From assembly GCA_047974745.1 (NCBI GenBank), contig JBKECO010000020.1, forward strand, positions 1 to 64,000: a stretch of DNA of 64,000 nt. The letters are read 5' to 3'. The stretch is from JBKECO01 sp047974745 (lineage in GTDB: Bacteria; Bacillota; Clostridia; Lachnospirales; Lachnospiraceae). Below are positions 32,997-41,780 of this stretch, one piece after another (the stretch's first letter is position 1; each line of letters starts with the position of its first letter). Under the pieces are notes generated by a model that worked only from the letters and a program-made list of their open reading frames with translations, did not search any database and was not told the DNA's origin. Both the position numbers and the translations under genes were made by a program.

Positions 32997-33755
32997 TTAT
33001 GAGCTGACTACGTCCTGCATATCATAGGAGCCGACCTTTTTACCAGCCAGGAACTTTGCTGCTTCAACTGCTCCTTTTGCAAAAATAGATCTGGAGTAAG
33101 CTGTATGTTTTATCTCCACAACTTCATCTGTACCTGCAAAAATGACCTCATGTTCCCCTACGATCGTTCCTCCCCGAACAGCTGAAATACCAAGTTCCTC
33201 TTTCTCTCTCTTTTGTCTGCTCTGACTTCTGTCGAGCACATATTCGAACTTGTGATCCATTGCTTCATTCATACTGTCTGCTAAAGCAAGAGCTGTTCCG
33301 CTTGGTGCATCCAGTTTTTGATTGTGGTGCTTTTCAATGATCTCTACATCAAAACCAGCTGGATTTAGAACTTTCACAGCAGATTTCAGCAGATTCATCA
33401 ATACGTTGATCCCAAGTGACATGTTGGCAGATTTTAGAACTGCTGTTTCCTGCGCTGCCTGTTCCACTTTCAGCAGCTGTTCCTGGCTCAGTCCGGTGGT
33501 ACATAGAACGATGGGTAGCTTCTTTGTTATGCTGTAATCCAGAATACTGTCAACAGCCTTTGCAGTTGAAAAATCAATGATCACATCCGCTTTCACATCA
33601 CAGTCCTTTGCCAAAAGGTAGACAGGATATTCGTTCCTGATCTGATCAGATACATCAATTCCAGCGACAATTTCCACCTCACTGTCGTCACGGCAGATCT
33701 GTGAGATCACCTGTCCCATTCTGCCATTGCATCCATGCATTATTACCTTGATCAT
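32997..33755 (-). CDS. dapB: 4-hydroxy-tetrahydrodipicolinate reductase
   Basis: A 252-residue DapB. The N-terminal dinucleotide motif is GCNGRMGQ. The catalytic segment is EIIEKHHNQKLDAPSGTAL (His pair and Lys), and the C-terminal part has RGGTIVGEHEVIFAG. It reduces the DapA product with NAD(P)H in lysine and diaminopimelate synthesis. It is 18 bp after dapA and 17 bp before fbp, under the lysine riboswitch. Confidence 0.96.
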   Translation of the reverse strand: MIKVIMHGCNGRMGQVISQICRDDSEVEIVAGIDVSDQIRNEYPVYLLAKDCDVKADVIIDFSTAKAVDSILDYSITKKLPIVLCTTGLSQEQLLKVEQAAQETAVLKSANMSLGINVLMNLLKSAVKVLNPAGFDVEIIEKHHNQKLDAPSGTALALADSMNEAMDHKFEYVLDRSQSRQKREKEELGISAVRGGTIVGEHEVIFAGTDEVVEIKHTAYSRSIFAKGAVEAAKFLAGKKVGSYDMQDVVSS

Positions 33756-33773
33756 TCAATTGTCCTCCTGTTA

Positions 33774-34658
33774 TTAGAGCAGCCCATATACCTGCATTGC
33801 ACTTTTTAAGATTTCCGTATTTTTCTCTGTCATCTCAGTCAGCGGAGATCTCACTGGTCCGGCACCCATGCCCATAAGATTCAACGCTTTTTTTACCGGT
33901 ATTGGATTCACTTCAGAAAACAATGCATCGATCAGTGGTATTGCTTCCAGCTGCATGGCTGCCGCTGCTGCCACATCTCCATTGAGATATGACATACACA
34001 TGTCATGTGCCTTCTGAGGTGCAATATTTGCCCATACTGAGATGACTCCAATTCCGCCAAGAGACATAAGTGGCACGACAATTCCATCTTCACCGGAATA
34101 CAGGTCGAGTTTTCCATCTGTCAGATACATCGTCTTTGCAGCCTGTGCGACATTACCAGTTGCTTCTTTCAAAGCTACAATATTGTCACATTTGCGGTAA
34201 AGCTCTGCAGCTGTTTCCGGAAGCATATTGCAGCCAGTCCTGCCAGGCACATTGTACATGACTACAGGAAGTCTGACCGCTTCAGCGATCTGAGCATAAT
34301 GACTGATCAGACCAGCCTGGGTCGCTTTATTATAGTATGGTGTCACGATCAGCAGACCGTCTGCTCCTGCCTCCTGTGCTTCTTTTGATAGCTGGATCGC
34401 TGTTCTGGTGCAGTTCGATCCGGTTCCGGCAATAACGGGAACCCGGTTCTTAGTAAATTCCACAGCCTTTACAATAACCTCATGGTGTTCTTCCATGGTG
34501 AGTGTTGAGCTCTCACCTGTGGTTCCACAAATGATGATAGCATCTGATCCATGATCGATCTGAAAGTCGATCAGCTCTTCTAGTTTCTCATAATTCACAT
34601 CATAATTATCCTTCATGGGTGTCACGATCGCAACACCAGATCCCTTAAAAATCGACAT
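33774..34658 (-). CDS. dapA: 4-hydroxy-tetrahydrodipicolinate synthase
   Basis: A 294-residue DapA (class I aldolase fold) that condenses pyruvate with aspartate semialdehyde. The TTGESSTL motif is near residue 45. The catalytic Tyr sits in MYNVPGRTGCN and the Schiff-base Lys in VALKEATGNV (about residue 161). GGIGVISV follows in the usual place. It is the first gene after a lysine riboswitch and terminator, so lysine represses it by premature termination. RBS AGGAGG is in place. Confidence 0.97.
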   Translation of the reverse strand: MSIFKGSGVAIVTPMKDNYDVNYEKLEELIDFQIDHGSDAIIICGTTGESSTLTMEEHHEVIVKAVEFTKNRVPVIAGTGSNCTRTAIQLSKEAQEAGADGLLIVTPYYNKATQAGLISHYAQIAEAVRLPVVMYNVPGRTGCNMLPETAAELYRKCDNIVALKEATGNVAQAAKTMYLTDGKLDLYSGEDGIVVPLMSLGGIGVISVWANIAPQKAHDMCMSYLNGDVAAAAAMQLEAIPLIDALFSEVNPIPVKKALNLMGMGAGPVRSPLTEMTEKNTEILKSAMQVYGLL

Positions 34659-34713
34659 ACTTCATCCTCCTACAAACATGTCAGGTGAAACTAACAGGTA
34701 GAGATCTAATCTC

Positions 34714-34748
34714 AAAAATAGCCAACTCACATTACGAGCCGGCTATAA
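34714..34748 (-). terminator. Lysine-riboswitch expression-platform terminator
   Basis: ATAGCC (34718-34723 complement) and GGCTAT (34741-34746) close a stem with an inner GCTC/GAGT part, followed on the minus strand by TTTTTG. It lies between the lysine aptamer and dapA. Confidence 0.85.
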
Positions 34749-34762
34749 GTTCTTAAATCAGT

Positions 34763-34931
34763 GATAGCACTCCATTCTGATATTCAGAATGACAGTCATA
34801 CGGTTCTTCATCGCATGCCCAGGATCTTTCCTACAGTCGGAACTATCCTTCGGCGCTTTCCCCTTTCTATCTTCCTCATCTGTATCTGTTACATCAGAAA
34901 ATATACTTTTGAATCGCGCAACCTCTATCCG
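34763..34931 (-). ncRNA. Lysine riboswitch (L box)
   Basis: The dapA leader, a stretch of about 380 bases with no gene, holds an L box. P1 is GATAG (34925-34929) with CTATC (34763-34767). Conserved core strings on the minus strand are AGAGGTTGCG, AAAAGTATAT, GGGGAAAGCGCCGAAGG, CCTGGGCATGCG and GACTGTC, in the order and spacing of RF00168 as I know it. A terminator follows, so control is by transcription termination when lysine is bound. Confidence 0.93.
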
Positions 34932-34984
34932 GTCATTTCATCTATTCAGTTACTACTGCTTCCGCTTACGTTTAAGCTGATACT

Positions 34985-35013
34985 ACTATAGCATGTCGTG
35001 TTTTTAATGTCAA
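34985..35013 (-). promoter_or_regulatory. Promoter of dapA-dapB-fbp
   Basis: TTGACA (35008-35013) and TATAGT (34985-34990) on the minus strand are exactly 17 bp apart with a TGC extended -10: a near-consensus sigma-A promoter. Confidence 0.88.
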
Positions 35014-35038
35014 TCAATGCTAGAGCATTCCAGCCCGA

Positions 35039-36313
35039 TCATATAGTTCGTTTTTGCTTTGAGAGCCACTGCAATAATGTCACATCCTGTCCCTGAAATG
35101 TTACGCTGGAGCCGTCATAGTCTAGATGACAGTCATCATTGAGCATGGGGATCCAGGAAAAATGTCCCATATATTCATAGGGTTCCATTTTATCATTTTG
35201 AAATCCCTCATGAATATCAGTAATGCGATCCCATAGTGTGAGATGAACATCTGCGGCACCTGCCTTAATCAAACGGTGGTAAGTCGGCAGAACAGTTTCT
35301 TCCGGAGGCAGGATCGTATCATTTTTGGCATGGGTGAACCAGATTGGAAGGTGCTTGATTTGCTCAATATTTTCATCCGATATCCTTCTATCATAAAGTC
35401 CTTCACAGACTGGAAATGCAGCTGCAAAAAAATCCGGATAATCGACAATCATACGCATCGTCATAAAGCCGCCATTTGAATCTCCGCCGATATAGATCCT
35501 GTCCAAATCAATGCCAGAGTTAAAGGACAAGAACTCTTTGATCAGTTCCATCAGCGCTGTGCCATATATTGTCTTACCTGTATCGCCATAGGTTCCTGTT
35601 CCGTCATTTAACCAGAAGGTAGTTGTTTGCGGGGCAAGAACATATGCCCCCTGAAACATATCCTGTATTTTAGGTGTGATTAGATTTGTGACCTTGTTGC
35701 CGGTATAAGCAATCGTTGGTTCCACTCCGCCTTCCCCGCCTCCATGGAGCCAGATCAGCAGGGGATGTTTTTCACCTTTGTATTGAGGGATAAAATATCC
35801 GTACCTGAGAGGACATTCTCGATACTGGCTGATACTGTTCAAAAATCCATAAGAATCCACTTCCCTGTTCTCCAGGCAGAAATCATAGACCTTACCCTGT
35901 ATCAGTTCATGTTCATCCTCAATTGTTTTTGTCTGGGTAATCACATACCTGCTGTAGAGATAGACATTGAATCCACCTACTGCAGTGATGGAAGCAGAGA
36001 GCTGACATGTGGGTCCATATCTCATGCAGAGTGCAATGTACTCTCCTACCTCTTTCTTTTCACCATCCAGATCGCAGGTAAAAGCTTCCATTACGGGAAT
36101 ATACCCTTTACTGGGCTCCTTGTCATCAGGAGCCATCCAACTCTTTGGCACTTCGATTACATTTCCCTTTTTATCCAGTCTCTCAACATAGACTGAAAAC
36201 GCACCCTCTGGCAGATTATGGTTTGCAATTTCAAAATCCAGCGGCAAAATCACCTTCGTCACATATGGCCCAAAATCTGTTATTTTTGTAATCGTATAAT
36301 ATCCCGCTCCCAT
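35039..36313 (-). CDS. Alpha/beta hydrolase, probable carbohydrate esterase
   Basis: A 424-residue protein with no signal peptide. The N-terminal 140 residues look like an Ig/beta-sandwich accessory domain. The hydrolase domain follows: LLIWLHGGGEGG (oxyanion hole), the nucleophile elbow GGDSNGGFM, WFTHAKNDTILPPE (acid Asp region) and the late His in GHFSW or DCHLDY. This pattern resembles PHB-depolymerase/feruloyl-esterase-like and peptidase S9-like esterases. It is the last gene of a sugar ABC transporter operon, its ATG overlapping the permease stop as TGATG. It probably removes acyl groups from the imported oligosaccharide inside the cell. Substrate is unknown. Confidence 0.78.
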   Translation of the reverse strand: MGAGYYTITKITDFGPYVTKVILPLDFEIANHNLPEGAFSVYVERLDKKGNVIEVPKSWMAPDDKEPSKGYIPVMEAFTCDLDGEKKEVGEYIALCMRYGPTCQLSASITAVGGFNVYLYSRYVITQTKTIEDEHELIQGKVYDFCLENREVDSYGFLNSISQYRECPLRYGYFIPQYKGEKHPLLIWLHGGGEGGVEPTIAYTGNKVTNLITPKIQDMFQGAYVLAPQTTTFWLNDGTGTYGDTGKTIYGTALMELIKEFLSFNSGIDLDRIYIGGDSNGGFMTMRMIVDYPDFFAAAFPVCEGLYDRRISDENIEQIKHLPIWFTHAKNDTILPPEETVLPTYHRLIKAGAADVHLTLWDRITDIHEGFQNDKMEPYEYMGHFSWIPMLNDDCHLDYDGSSVTFQGQDVTLLQWLSKQKRTI

Positions 36314-37209
36314 CAGCCCTTCACTCCTCCTAATGTGATTCCTTTTACAAAGTTATTCTGCACGAATGGATAGACGATCAGGATCGGCAGAATTCCTACT
36401 ACAGCCATTGCCATTCTGACAGATACTGTTGGTATCGACGCAAGACCTATATTGGCATTCGTCAGGTTCGCTGAACTCTGTGTCAGGAACTGTATATTTT
36501 GTATCATTCTGTTCAACAGGTTCTGTATGGAATACAGATCTGTGCGGCTCGTAAGATAAATATACCCGTTCTGCCAGTCATTCCAATATCCAATGGCTGC
36601 GAACATACCGATTGTGGCTACGATCGGTTTTGCAAGGGGCAGTGCGATTTTATAAAATGTCTGAAATTCTCCTGCACCATCGATATAAGCTGCTTCTAAA
36701 AGCTCCTCCGGAATACTGGATGCGAAATATGATTTCATCAGCAGAATATAAAATCCATTTGTGACAAGGCTTGGAATTAAAAGTGCCCAGAATGTATTTT
36801 TAATGCCGAAGACATTGGTGTAATTCATATAGGTCGGAACAAGACCGCCATTGAACAGCATGGTAAAGAACACAAGAAACGTCAGTGCACCTTTTCCAGG
36901 CAGCCATTTTTTCGACAGTGCATACGAAAGGAGAGTCGTAACAAATATGGAGAGAATGGTTCCGCATATTGTCAACACCACGGATATTCCATATGCATGT
37001 ATGACCGAATCCCCAGTACTAAAAATATAGGTATATGCTTCCATGCTCCACTTTGCAGGCAAAAAAGCATAACCATTTTGAATTAATGTGTCATTATCTG
37101 TTAATGATGAAGTTACCAGCAGCACCATTGGCAGAATCGCCATAAGGGACAGAGTCATCATAACGATATTGCCCATTATCTGAAATCGTCGTTCTTCTCT
37201 TGTTTTCAT
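36313..37209 (-). CDS. Carbohydrate ABC transporter permease, YtcP/LplC type
   Basis: A 298-residue permease with six membrane segments. The EAA loop is EELLEAAYIDGAGEFQTFYKIALPLAKPI, and the C-terminus FVQNNFVKGITLGGVKG is typical of the LplC/YtcP family. It pairs with the LplB-type permease 14 bp upstream. These transporters import oligosaccharides or uronate sugars and use a shared multi-sugar ATPase (MsmX-like) encoded elsewhere; none is in this operon. Confidence 0.92.
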   Translation of the reverse strand: MKTREERRFQIMGNIVMMTLSLMAILPMVLLVTSSLTDNDTLIQNGYAFLPAKWSMEAYTYIFSTGDSVIHAYGISVVLTICGTILSIFVTTLLSYALSKKWLPGKGALTFLVFFTMLFNGGLVPTYMNYTNVFGIKNTFWALLIPSLVTNGFYILLMKSYFASSIPEELLEAAYIDGAGEFQTFYKIALPLAKPIVATIGMFAAIGYWNDWQNGYIYLTSRTDLYSIQNLLNRMIQNIQFLTQSSANLTNANIGLASIPTVSVRMAMAVVGILPILIVYPFVQNNFVKGITLGGVKG

Positions 37210-37223
37210 TCTGATTCCCCTCT

Positions 37224-38168
37224 CTAAAACAGTGCGCTCTCTTTGTCAATTTTACTCACCACAAGATTTGCAGTCAGTACAAGTGCAAATCCTACCACTG
37301 ACTGATATACACCGGCTGCAGCTGACATCGTGATATCGCCGAGCTCAAGAAGTCCACGGTATACATAAGTATCAATCGTATTCGTGACAGGATACAGTGC
37401 TCCTGAATTCTGAGGCACCTGATAGAACAGTCCAAAATCGGAATAAAAAATTCTTCCGATCGACATCAGGGTCAGCATGATGATCGTGGGCTTTAGCATC
37501 GGTATCGTAATTTTTGTGATCTGTTTCCACTTCGAAGCACCATCGATGGCTGCTGCTTCATAATATGACCTGTCAAATCCCAATATCGTTGACAGATAAA
37601 TAATGCAGACATATCCTACGCCCTTCCAGGTATTGACAAATACAAGAATGAAAGGCCAGTATTGCTTTTCCGTATACCAGGAAACCGGCTCTTTTCCCAT
37701 CCACTCGATTATCGTGTTATTGATAAATCCATTTTCCGTTGACAAAAATGCAAATACAAGATAGCTGACAATGACCATGGAGATCAAAAATGGCATCAGG
37801 ATAGATGACTGGTAGAATTTCTTAAGCTTAGATGTCATTTCCGATAGAATAATCGCAATTGCAATACCGCACACCGTATTCACAATGATGAATATGGTGT
37901 TATAACCCAGCGTATTTCTGGTTATAATATAGGCATCCTGGGTCTTGAAAAGATATTTAAAATTGTCTAATCCTGCCCAATCGGATCCAAAGATCCCTTT
38001 TCTGGCATTGTAATCCTTAAATGCCAGCACCAGTCCCGGCAACGGCATATAATTATTGATAAAAAGATACAACAGTCCCGGCAATGCCATGAAATAGACC
38101 GGAATACATCTTTTCATGCTTGTTTTGGATTTTCTTTTACTGCTTTTCGAAATCGTTTCCTGCTTCAT
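37224..38168 (-). CDS. Carbohydrate ABC transporter permease, LplB type
   Basis: A 314-residue permease with six membrane segments after a basic cytoplasmic N-terminus. Family landmarks are PGLLYLFINNYMPLPGLVLAFKDYN and the EAA loop SYYEAAAIDGASKWKQITKITIPML. It lies between the binding protein and the second permease gene and forms the channel with the latter. A hairpin lies between it and the binding-protein gene. Confidence 0.92.
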   Translation of the reverse strand: MKQETISKSSKRKSKTSMKRCIPVYFMALPGLLYLFINNYMPLPGLVLAFKDYNARKGIFGSDWAGLDNFKYLFKTQDAYIITRNTLGYNTIFIIVNTVCGIAIAIILSEMTSKLKKFYQSSILMPFLISMVIVSYLVFAFLSTENGFINNTIIEWMGKEPVSWYTEKQYWPFILVFVNTWKGVGYVCIIYLSTILGFDRSYYEAAAIDGASKWKQITKITIPMLKPTIIMLTLMSIGRIFYSDFGLFYQVPQNSGALYPVTNTIDTYVYRGLLELGDITMSAAAGVYQSVVGFALVLTANLVVSKIDKESALF

Positions 38169-38211
38169 ATATTCACCTTCCCCAAATTTATGAATTGTGA
38201 CTTATAAGAAC

Positions 38212-38241
38212 AGGGCAGAAAAGCGCTTCCTTTTCTGCCCT
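38212..38241 (-). other. Intercistronic hairpin after the binding-protein gene
   Basis: AGGGCAGAAAA and TTTTCTGCCCT form a perfect 11-bp stem with an 8-base loop, starting 7 bp after the stop codon. No T-run follows on the minus strand. It probably protects the binding-protein mRNA and lowers readthrough into the permeases. Confidence 0.7.
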
Positions 38242-38248
38242 ATTCCAC

Positions 38249-39802
38249 TTATTTCACGCCATTATCAGCTGCCCACTGATCCAGTGCGGCTTGTTTTGCT
38301 TCCATATAAGTCTGCAATCCAGCAGATTGAAGCTTAGACTCGAATTCTGCAATGGATGTATCAGGGTCTGCAAATCCATAGAATAATGCTTTTCCATATT
38401 CGTTATAGACATTCATTAGTGCTGTATATTCACTTGCCACACTGCTGTTGTCAAAAGCGAATCCCAAAGCCTTGGATTTTACTGATTCCTTATTAAAGGT
38501 CTCCATCTTTGTCCAAATATCCAGACTGTCACCTTCCCATATTTCTGCAATGAACTGATTTGGCAGCTGCCAGTTCACGTTATTATAATATTGTGAGCTT
38601 TCTGCGGTAATTCCCTCTGCGAAGGTAATGTGTCCATCCTCCGTTTTCTGGTACTCTACCCCTTCCTCTCCCCAGCATAGCAGGTTCGAGAGATAAGGAT
38701 CGCTATAGAAAGCATTCAGGACTTTCATTGCAAGAACAGGATCCTCCGTTCCAGAATTGATACACCATGGCATTGCTGCTACTGAAGATGCTTTCATAAA
38801 ATCTTCACCGCACTGGAAGATGATCATCTCTCTTCCGCAAAGGTTGCTTTCCTGTTGTTTGATTCCTGGCTTCGTTGCTGTCAGATAGGACATGACTGTA
38901 CCTGCTTTTGCCTGTGATGTCGCAGCAGTATCATCTGTCAGTGCATCCTGTGACATGTAGCCAAGCTGATTCCAGTTATACATCATTGAGCAGAGTTCAT
39001 AAAATGCTTCACTCGTAAACATATCTTCTACGACCATACTATTCTCCGGATCCAGCAATACACCAAAATTATCTCCGCCGACCGCATCCACTGCAGGTCC
39101 TTGTGTCAGTGTTGCTTCCTGCGGCATCAATACATATTTATCAGGATATGCTTCATGCAGCTGTGCATAGATCGTATTGATCTCGTCAAATGTAGAATAA
39201 ATGATTTCACTATCTTCAGATTCGTATTTAGAGCTGTAATCATACCCAATGGTATCCAGGTATTCTGCACCAATGGCAAATCCGTACATACCAATTGCCA
39301 TATCACGCTGATTTGGCAGACCATATAAAATACCATCGATCCTGCAGGCATTAATATAATCGGCATCCAATGTTGTCAGAATGTCTGCACCATGGGTCGC
39401 AATCAGGTCATCTTCCTCTAGATCTAGTGTATATCCTTTGTTGACACTAGAGGTATATCCAATTGAAATAGCATTGAAAATATCGACTTGCTCACCAGAG
39501 GAAAGCATGAGCGTAAGATTCTGATTATACGATGCTGCATCCATGATTTCCAGCTGTACATTTGCCCCAACTGTCTCTCTCGTATATTCACTGATTTTTT
39601 CTTCGATCCTGTCAATTCCGGCAGGCGGTCCCGTCCAATTCATAAATGCAAGGACTACAGTCGGATAGTCCCCACTATCCGTTGATGCAGTTGCTCCCGT
39701 ATCCGAAACACTGTCACCAGTATCGGAACTGCTGCCACCGCAGCCGGCGAGTAATGTAGTCACCATGATCGAACATAAAGCAAAAGCCACAATTTTTTTC
39801 AT
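38249..39802 (-). CDS. Extracellular sugar-binding lipoprotein (LipO-like)
   Basis: A 517-residue solute-binding lipoprotein. The signal peptide ends LLAGCGG, with the lipidated Cys near residue 22, followed by a Ser/Asp/Thr linker. The mature part is a large family 1-like binding protein of the LplA/YtcQ class (DGILYGLPNQRDMAIG, a typical ligand-side segment). The start at 39802 is chosen for GGAGAGGG at the right distance; the longer frame to 39856 has no site. It is the first gene of the transporter operon. The sugar is not evident. Confidence 0.9.
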   Translation of the reverse strand: MKKIVAFALCSIMVTTLLAGCGGSSSDTGDSVSDTGATASTDSGDYPTVVLAFMNWTGPPAGIDRIEEKISEYTRETVGANVQLEIMDAASYNQNLTLMLSSGEQVDIFNAISIGYTSSVNKGYTLDLEEDDLIATHGADILTTLDADYINACRIDGILYGLPNQRDMAIGMYGFAIGAEYLDTIGYDYSSKYESEDSEIIYSTFDEINTIYAQLHEAYPDKYVLMPQEATLTQGPAVDAVGGDNFGVLLDPENSMVVEDMFTSEAFYELCSMMYNWNQLGYMSQDALTDDTAATSQAKAGTVMSYLTATKPGIKQQESNLCGREMIIFQCGEDFMKASSVAAMPWCINSGTEDPVLAMKVLNAFYSDPYLSNLLCWGEEGVEYQKTEDGHITFAEGITAESSQYYNNVNWQLPNQFIAEIWEGDSLDIWTKMETFNKESVKSKALGFAFDNSSVASEYTALMNVYNEYGKALFYGFADPDTSIAEFESKLQSAGLQTYMEAKQAALDQWAADNGVK

Positions 39803-39861
39803 AGATCCCTCTCCTTTTCTTTGTTTAATTCGTACAATTTCTTTGACTACTAACAATATTT

Positions 39862-39891
39862 ATTATATAATTTTAATAATTCCAAATGCAA
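39862..39891 (-). promoter_or_regulatory. Promoter of the sugar ABC transporter operon
   Basis: TTGCAT (39886-39891) and TATAAT (39862-39867) on the minus strand, 18 bp apart. Two direct repeats sit immediately upstream. Confidence 0.6.
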
Positions 39892-39893
39892 TT

Positions 39894-39925
39894 CACTTTT
39901 CTTAGTTTTTATTGCACTCTTCTTA
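39894..39925 (-). promoter_or_regulatory. Direct repeats, probable AraC-type regulator sites
   Basis: On the plus strand CACTTTTCTTA (39894-39904) and CACTCTTCTTA (39915-39925) differ at one position and repeat with a 21-bp period, two helical turns. They end 2 bp upstream of the -35 of the transporter operon. This is the normal site layout for AraC-type activators such as the YesN-like regulator at 41781. Confidence 0.55.
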
Positions 39926-39964
39926 GATATAAAATTTCATGGCCTGGTCCGGAGGAGATTTCCA

Positions 39965-41770
39965 TTGCGCAATGCTTTGTTTTATGGCAGACAGTTTTTC
40001 ATACAGCTCTATCGCAGGTGCAGCAGAATGCGTTTTTCCAGATACTCATTGAGAAAAAGAATCTCCATTTTCTCCTTTGCATTGATATTCGTCCTTTCAA
40101 TATCCCTGATTTTCTCCTACTATATTTATTACAATTCGCTGCTGAATAATACTTACAAGAACCTGTCCGAATCCCTGAATCTGTACTGTGATCAGCTGTC
40201 TGATGATTTCGACTCGGTGGAGGATACTCTTTACACGTACTCCGTCAGCAATACGGATGTAGGTCTTTTGACTACATTAAATTCACCCTCGGATACCATT
40301 ACATACAGGATTCGAGTCCATCAGCTTCTTAATAATACGATTCCCTATCTATCGAATATTGATGGGCTCTTTATCTATGCACCAAGAACAGACAGTTATG
40401 TTTCCAGCTTTCACATTAACACATCTTCGCAATTCAACGAATATGTAAAATCACTTGCCAGGTCTGATTTCCGTGAATTTGAGGGAATCACCGGCTATAC
40501 AACAGACTGGTTCTTCGTTACACATGACAGTGATGTATTTTTGCTGCGTATAATCAAAACGCCTTATTCCGTCATGGGCGCCTGGACAAATGTTGACAAG
40601 CTGACTGCCTCTCTGAAAGAAATGTCGATTCTGGATGCCGATTATCTATTTATGTCTGAGGACGGTCAGATTTATTCCGGTGCCGGCTGGTCCAGTGACA
40701 GCCTGCCAGGATTCAGCAGTGATTTTCAGGTGATTACAGATAACAGCCGCCAGAAGTTCCTGCAGATTTCATCAAAGCTCAATTTCAGCTCCTTTTATCT
40801 GACCATGCTGATCCCCGACTCTACCATACAGTCTGCACTTATGCCCCTTTATCGTTCTTATCTGATCCTCCTGATCATCGTGGTGATTTTTTTAGTTCTG
40901 CTTTCTCTGTCCGTCAGCAGATTTTTGAACAAGCCACTCTCTGCACTCAGAACAGCTTCCGAGCAGGTGCAGAACGGTTACGAGATTTCATTGGCCAAAT
41001 CCCAGGAACGGTGTATTGAGGTATTGGAAATAGAGTCTGCGATTCAATACCTATATGATGAAATTTCAGGACTCAAGATCAATATCTATGAGGCGAGGAT
41101 CGCAAAGACCGAATTCGAGCTGCAGTACCTCAAATCTCAGGTCGCACCTCATTTTCTTATCAACTGTCTGGCTACGATACCCTCCATTCAGTCTGCTGAA
41201 AATGGGGGAGAGCTGTTACAAAAGATGATACGCACCTTATCCGAGCATCTGAGATATACCTTAAGCAGTAATGATATGGTATCTGTATCCACTGAGCTCT
41301 ACTATGTAAAAAATTATATTGAGCTGACGCAGATCCGTTTCCCGGATTCTCTGCGATTTTGTCTAGATATGGATAGCGACTGTCAGACAGCATCGATCTG
41401 CCCTCTGCTGATCCTTATGCTGACTGAGAATACGATTAAATATAATATTGTGATGGGAGAAATCTTAAAACTAAAAATCAATGGTGACATTGAATATGAA
41501 GGTGACAAAAAACGGATCCATATCACTCACATAGATTCAGGAGATGGATTTTCAGATACGATATTAGATAAGCTGAATCATTTCGAAAAACTACAGGCGG
41601 AACAGATCACCGGTAACAAAATTGGGTTATACAATATTTTAAAAAGAACTATTCTTCTATATGGGGAATCTGCCCGAGTCATCTTTTCGAATGAGCCGGG
41701 ATGGGGTGCAAGAATAGATATCCTGCTTCCCTATTTGGAATATCCTGGAATCATACGAACAAAGGGGTGA
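39965..41770 (+). CDS. YesM-type sensor histidine kinase
   Basis: A 601-residue kinase: a membrane helix (about 32-54), an extracellular sensor of about 230 residues, a second helix (about 290-315), a HAMP-like linker, and the His_kinase domain with the phosphorylated His in QVAPHFLINCL. The ATPase part has LTENTIKYN (N box) and DSGDGF (G1), ending NKIGLYNILKRTILLYG. The start is TTG at 39965, with GGAGGAG seven bases upstream; an ATG at 40028 has no good site. It is divergent from the sugar transporter operon and 10 bp upstream of its partner regulator. It most likely senses the sugar or its loaded binding protein. Confidence 0.9.
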   Translation: MRNALFYGRQFFIQLYRRCSRMRFSRYSLRKRISIFSFALIFVLSISLIFSYYIYYNSLLNNTYKNLSESLNLYCDQLSDDFDSVEDTLYTYSVSNTDVGLLTTLNSPSDTITYRIRVHQLLNNTIPYLSNIDGLFIYAPRTDSYVSSFHINTSSQFNEYVKSLARSDFREFEGITGYTTDWFFVTHDSDVFLLRIIKTPYSVMGAWTNVDKLTASLKEMSILDADYLFMSEDGQIYSGAGWSSDSLPGFSSDFQVITDNSRQKFLQISSKLNFSSFYLTMLIPDSTIQSALMPLYRSYLILLIIVVIFLVLLSLSVSRFLNKPLSALRTASEQVQNGYEISLAKSQERCIEVLEIESAIQYLYDEISGLKINIYEARIAKTEFELQYLKSQVAPHFLINCLATIPSIQSAENGGELLQKMIRTLSEHLRYTLSSNDMVSVSTELYYVKNYIELTQIRFPDSLRFCLDMDSDCQTASICPLLILMLTENTIKYNIVMGEILKLKINGDIEYEGDKKRIHITHIDSGDGFSDTILDKLNHFEKLQAEQITGNKIGLYNILKRTILLYGESARVIFSNEPGWGARIDILLPYLEYPGIIRTKG

Positions 41771-41780
41771 GGAGGGTGCT

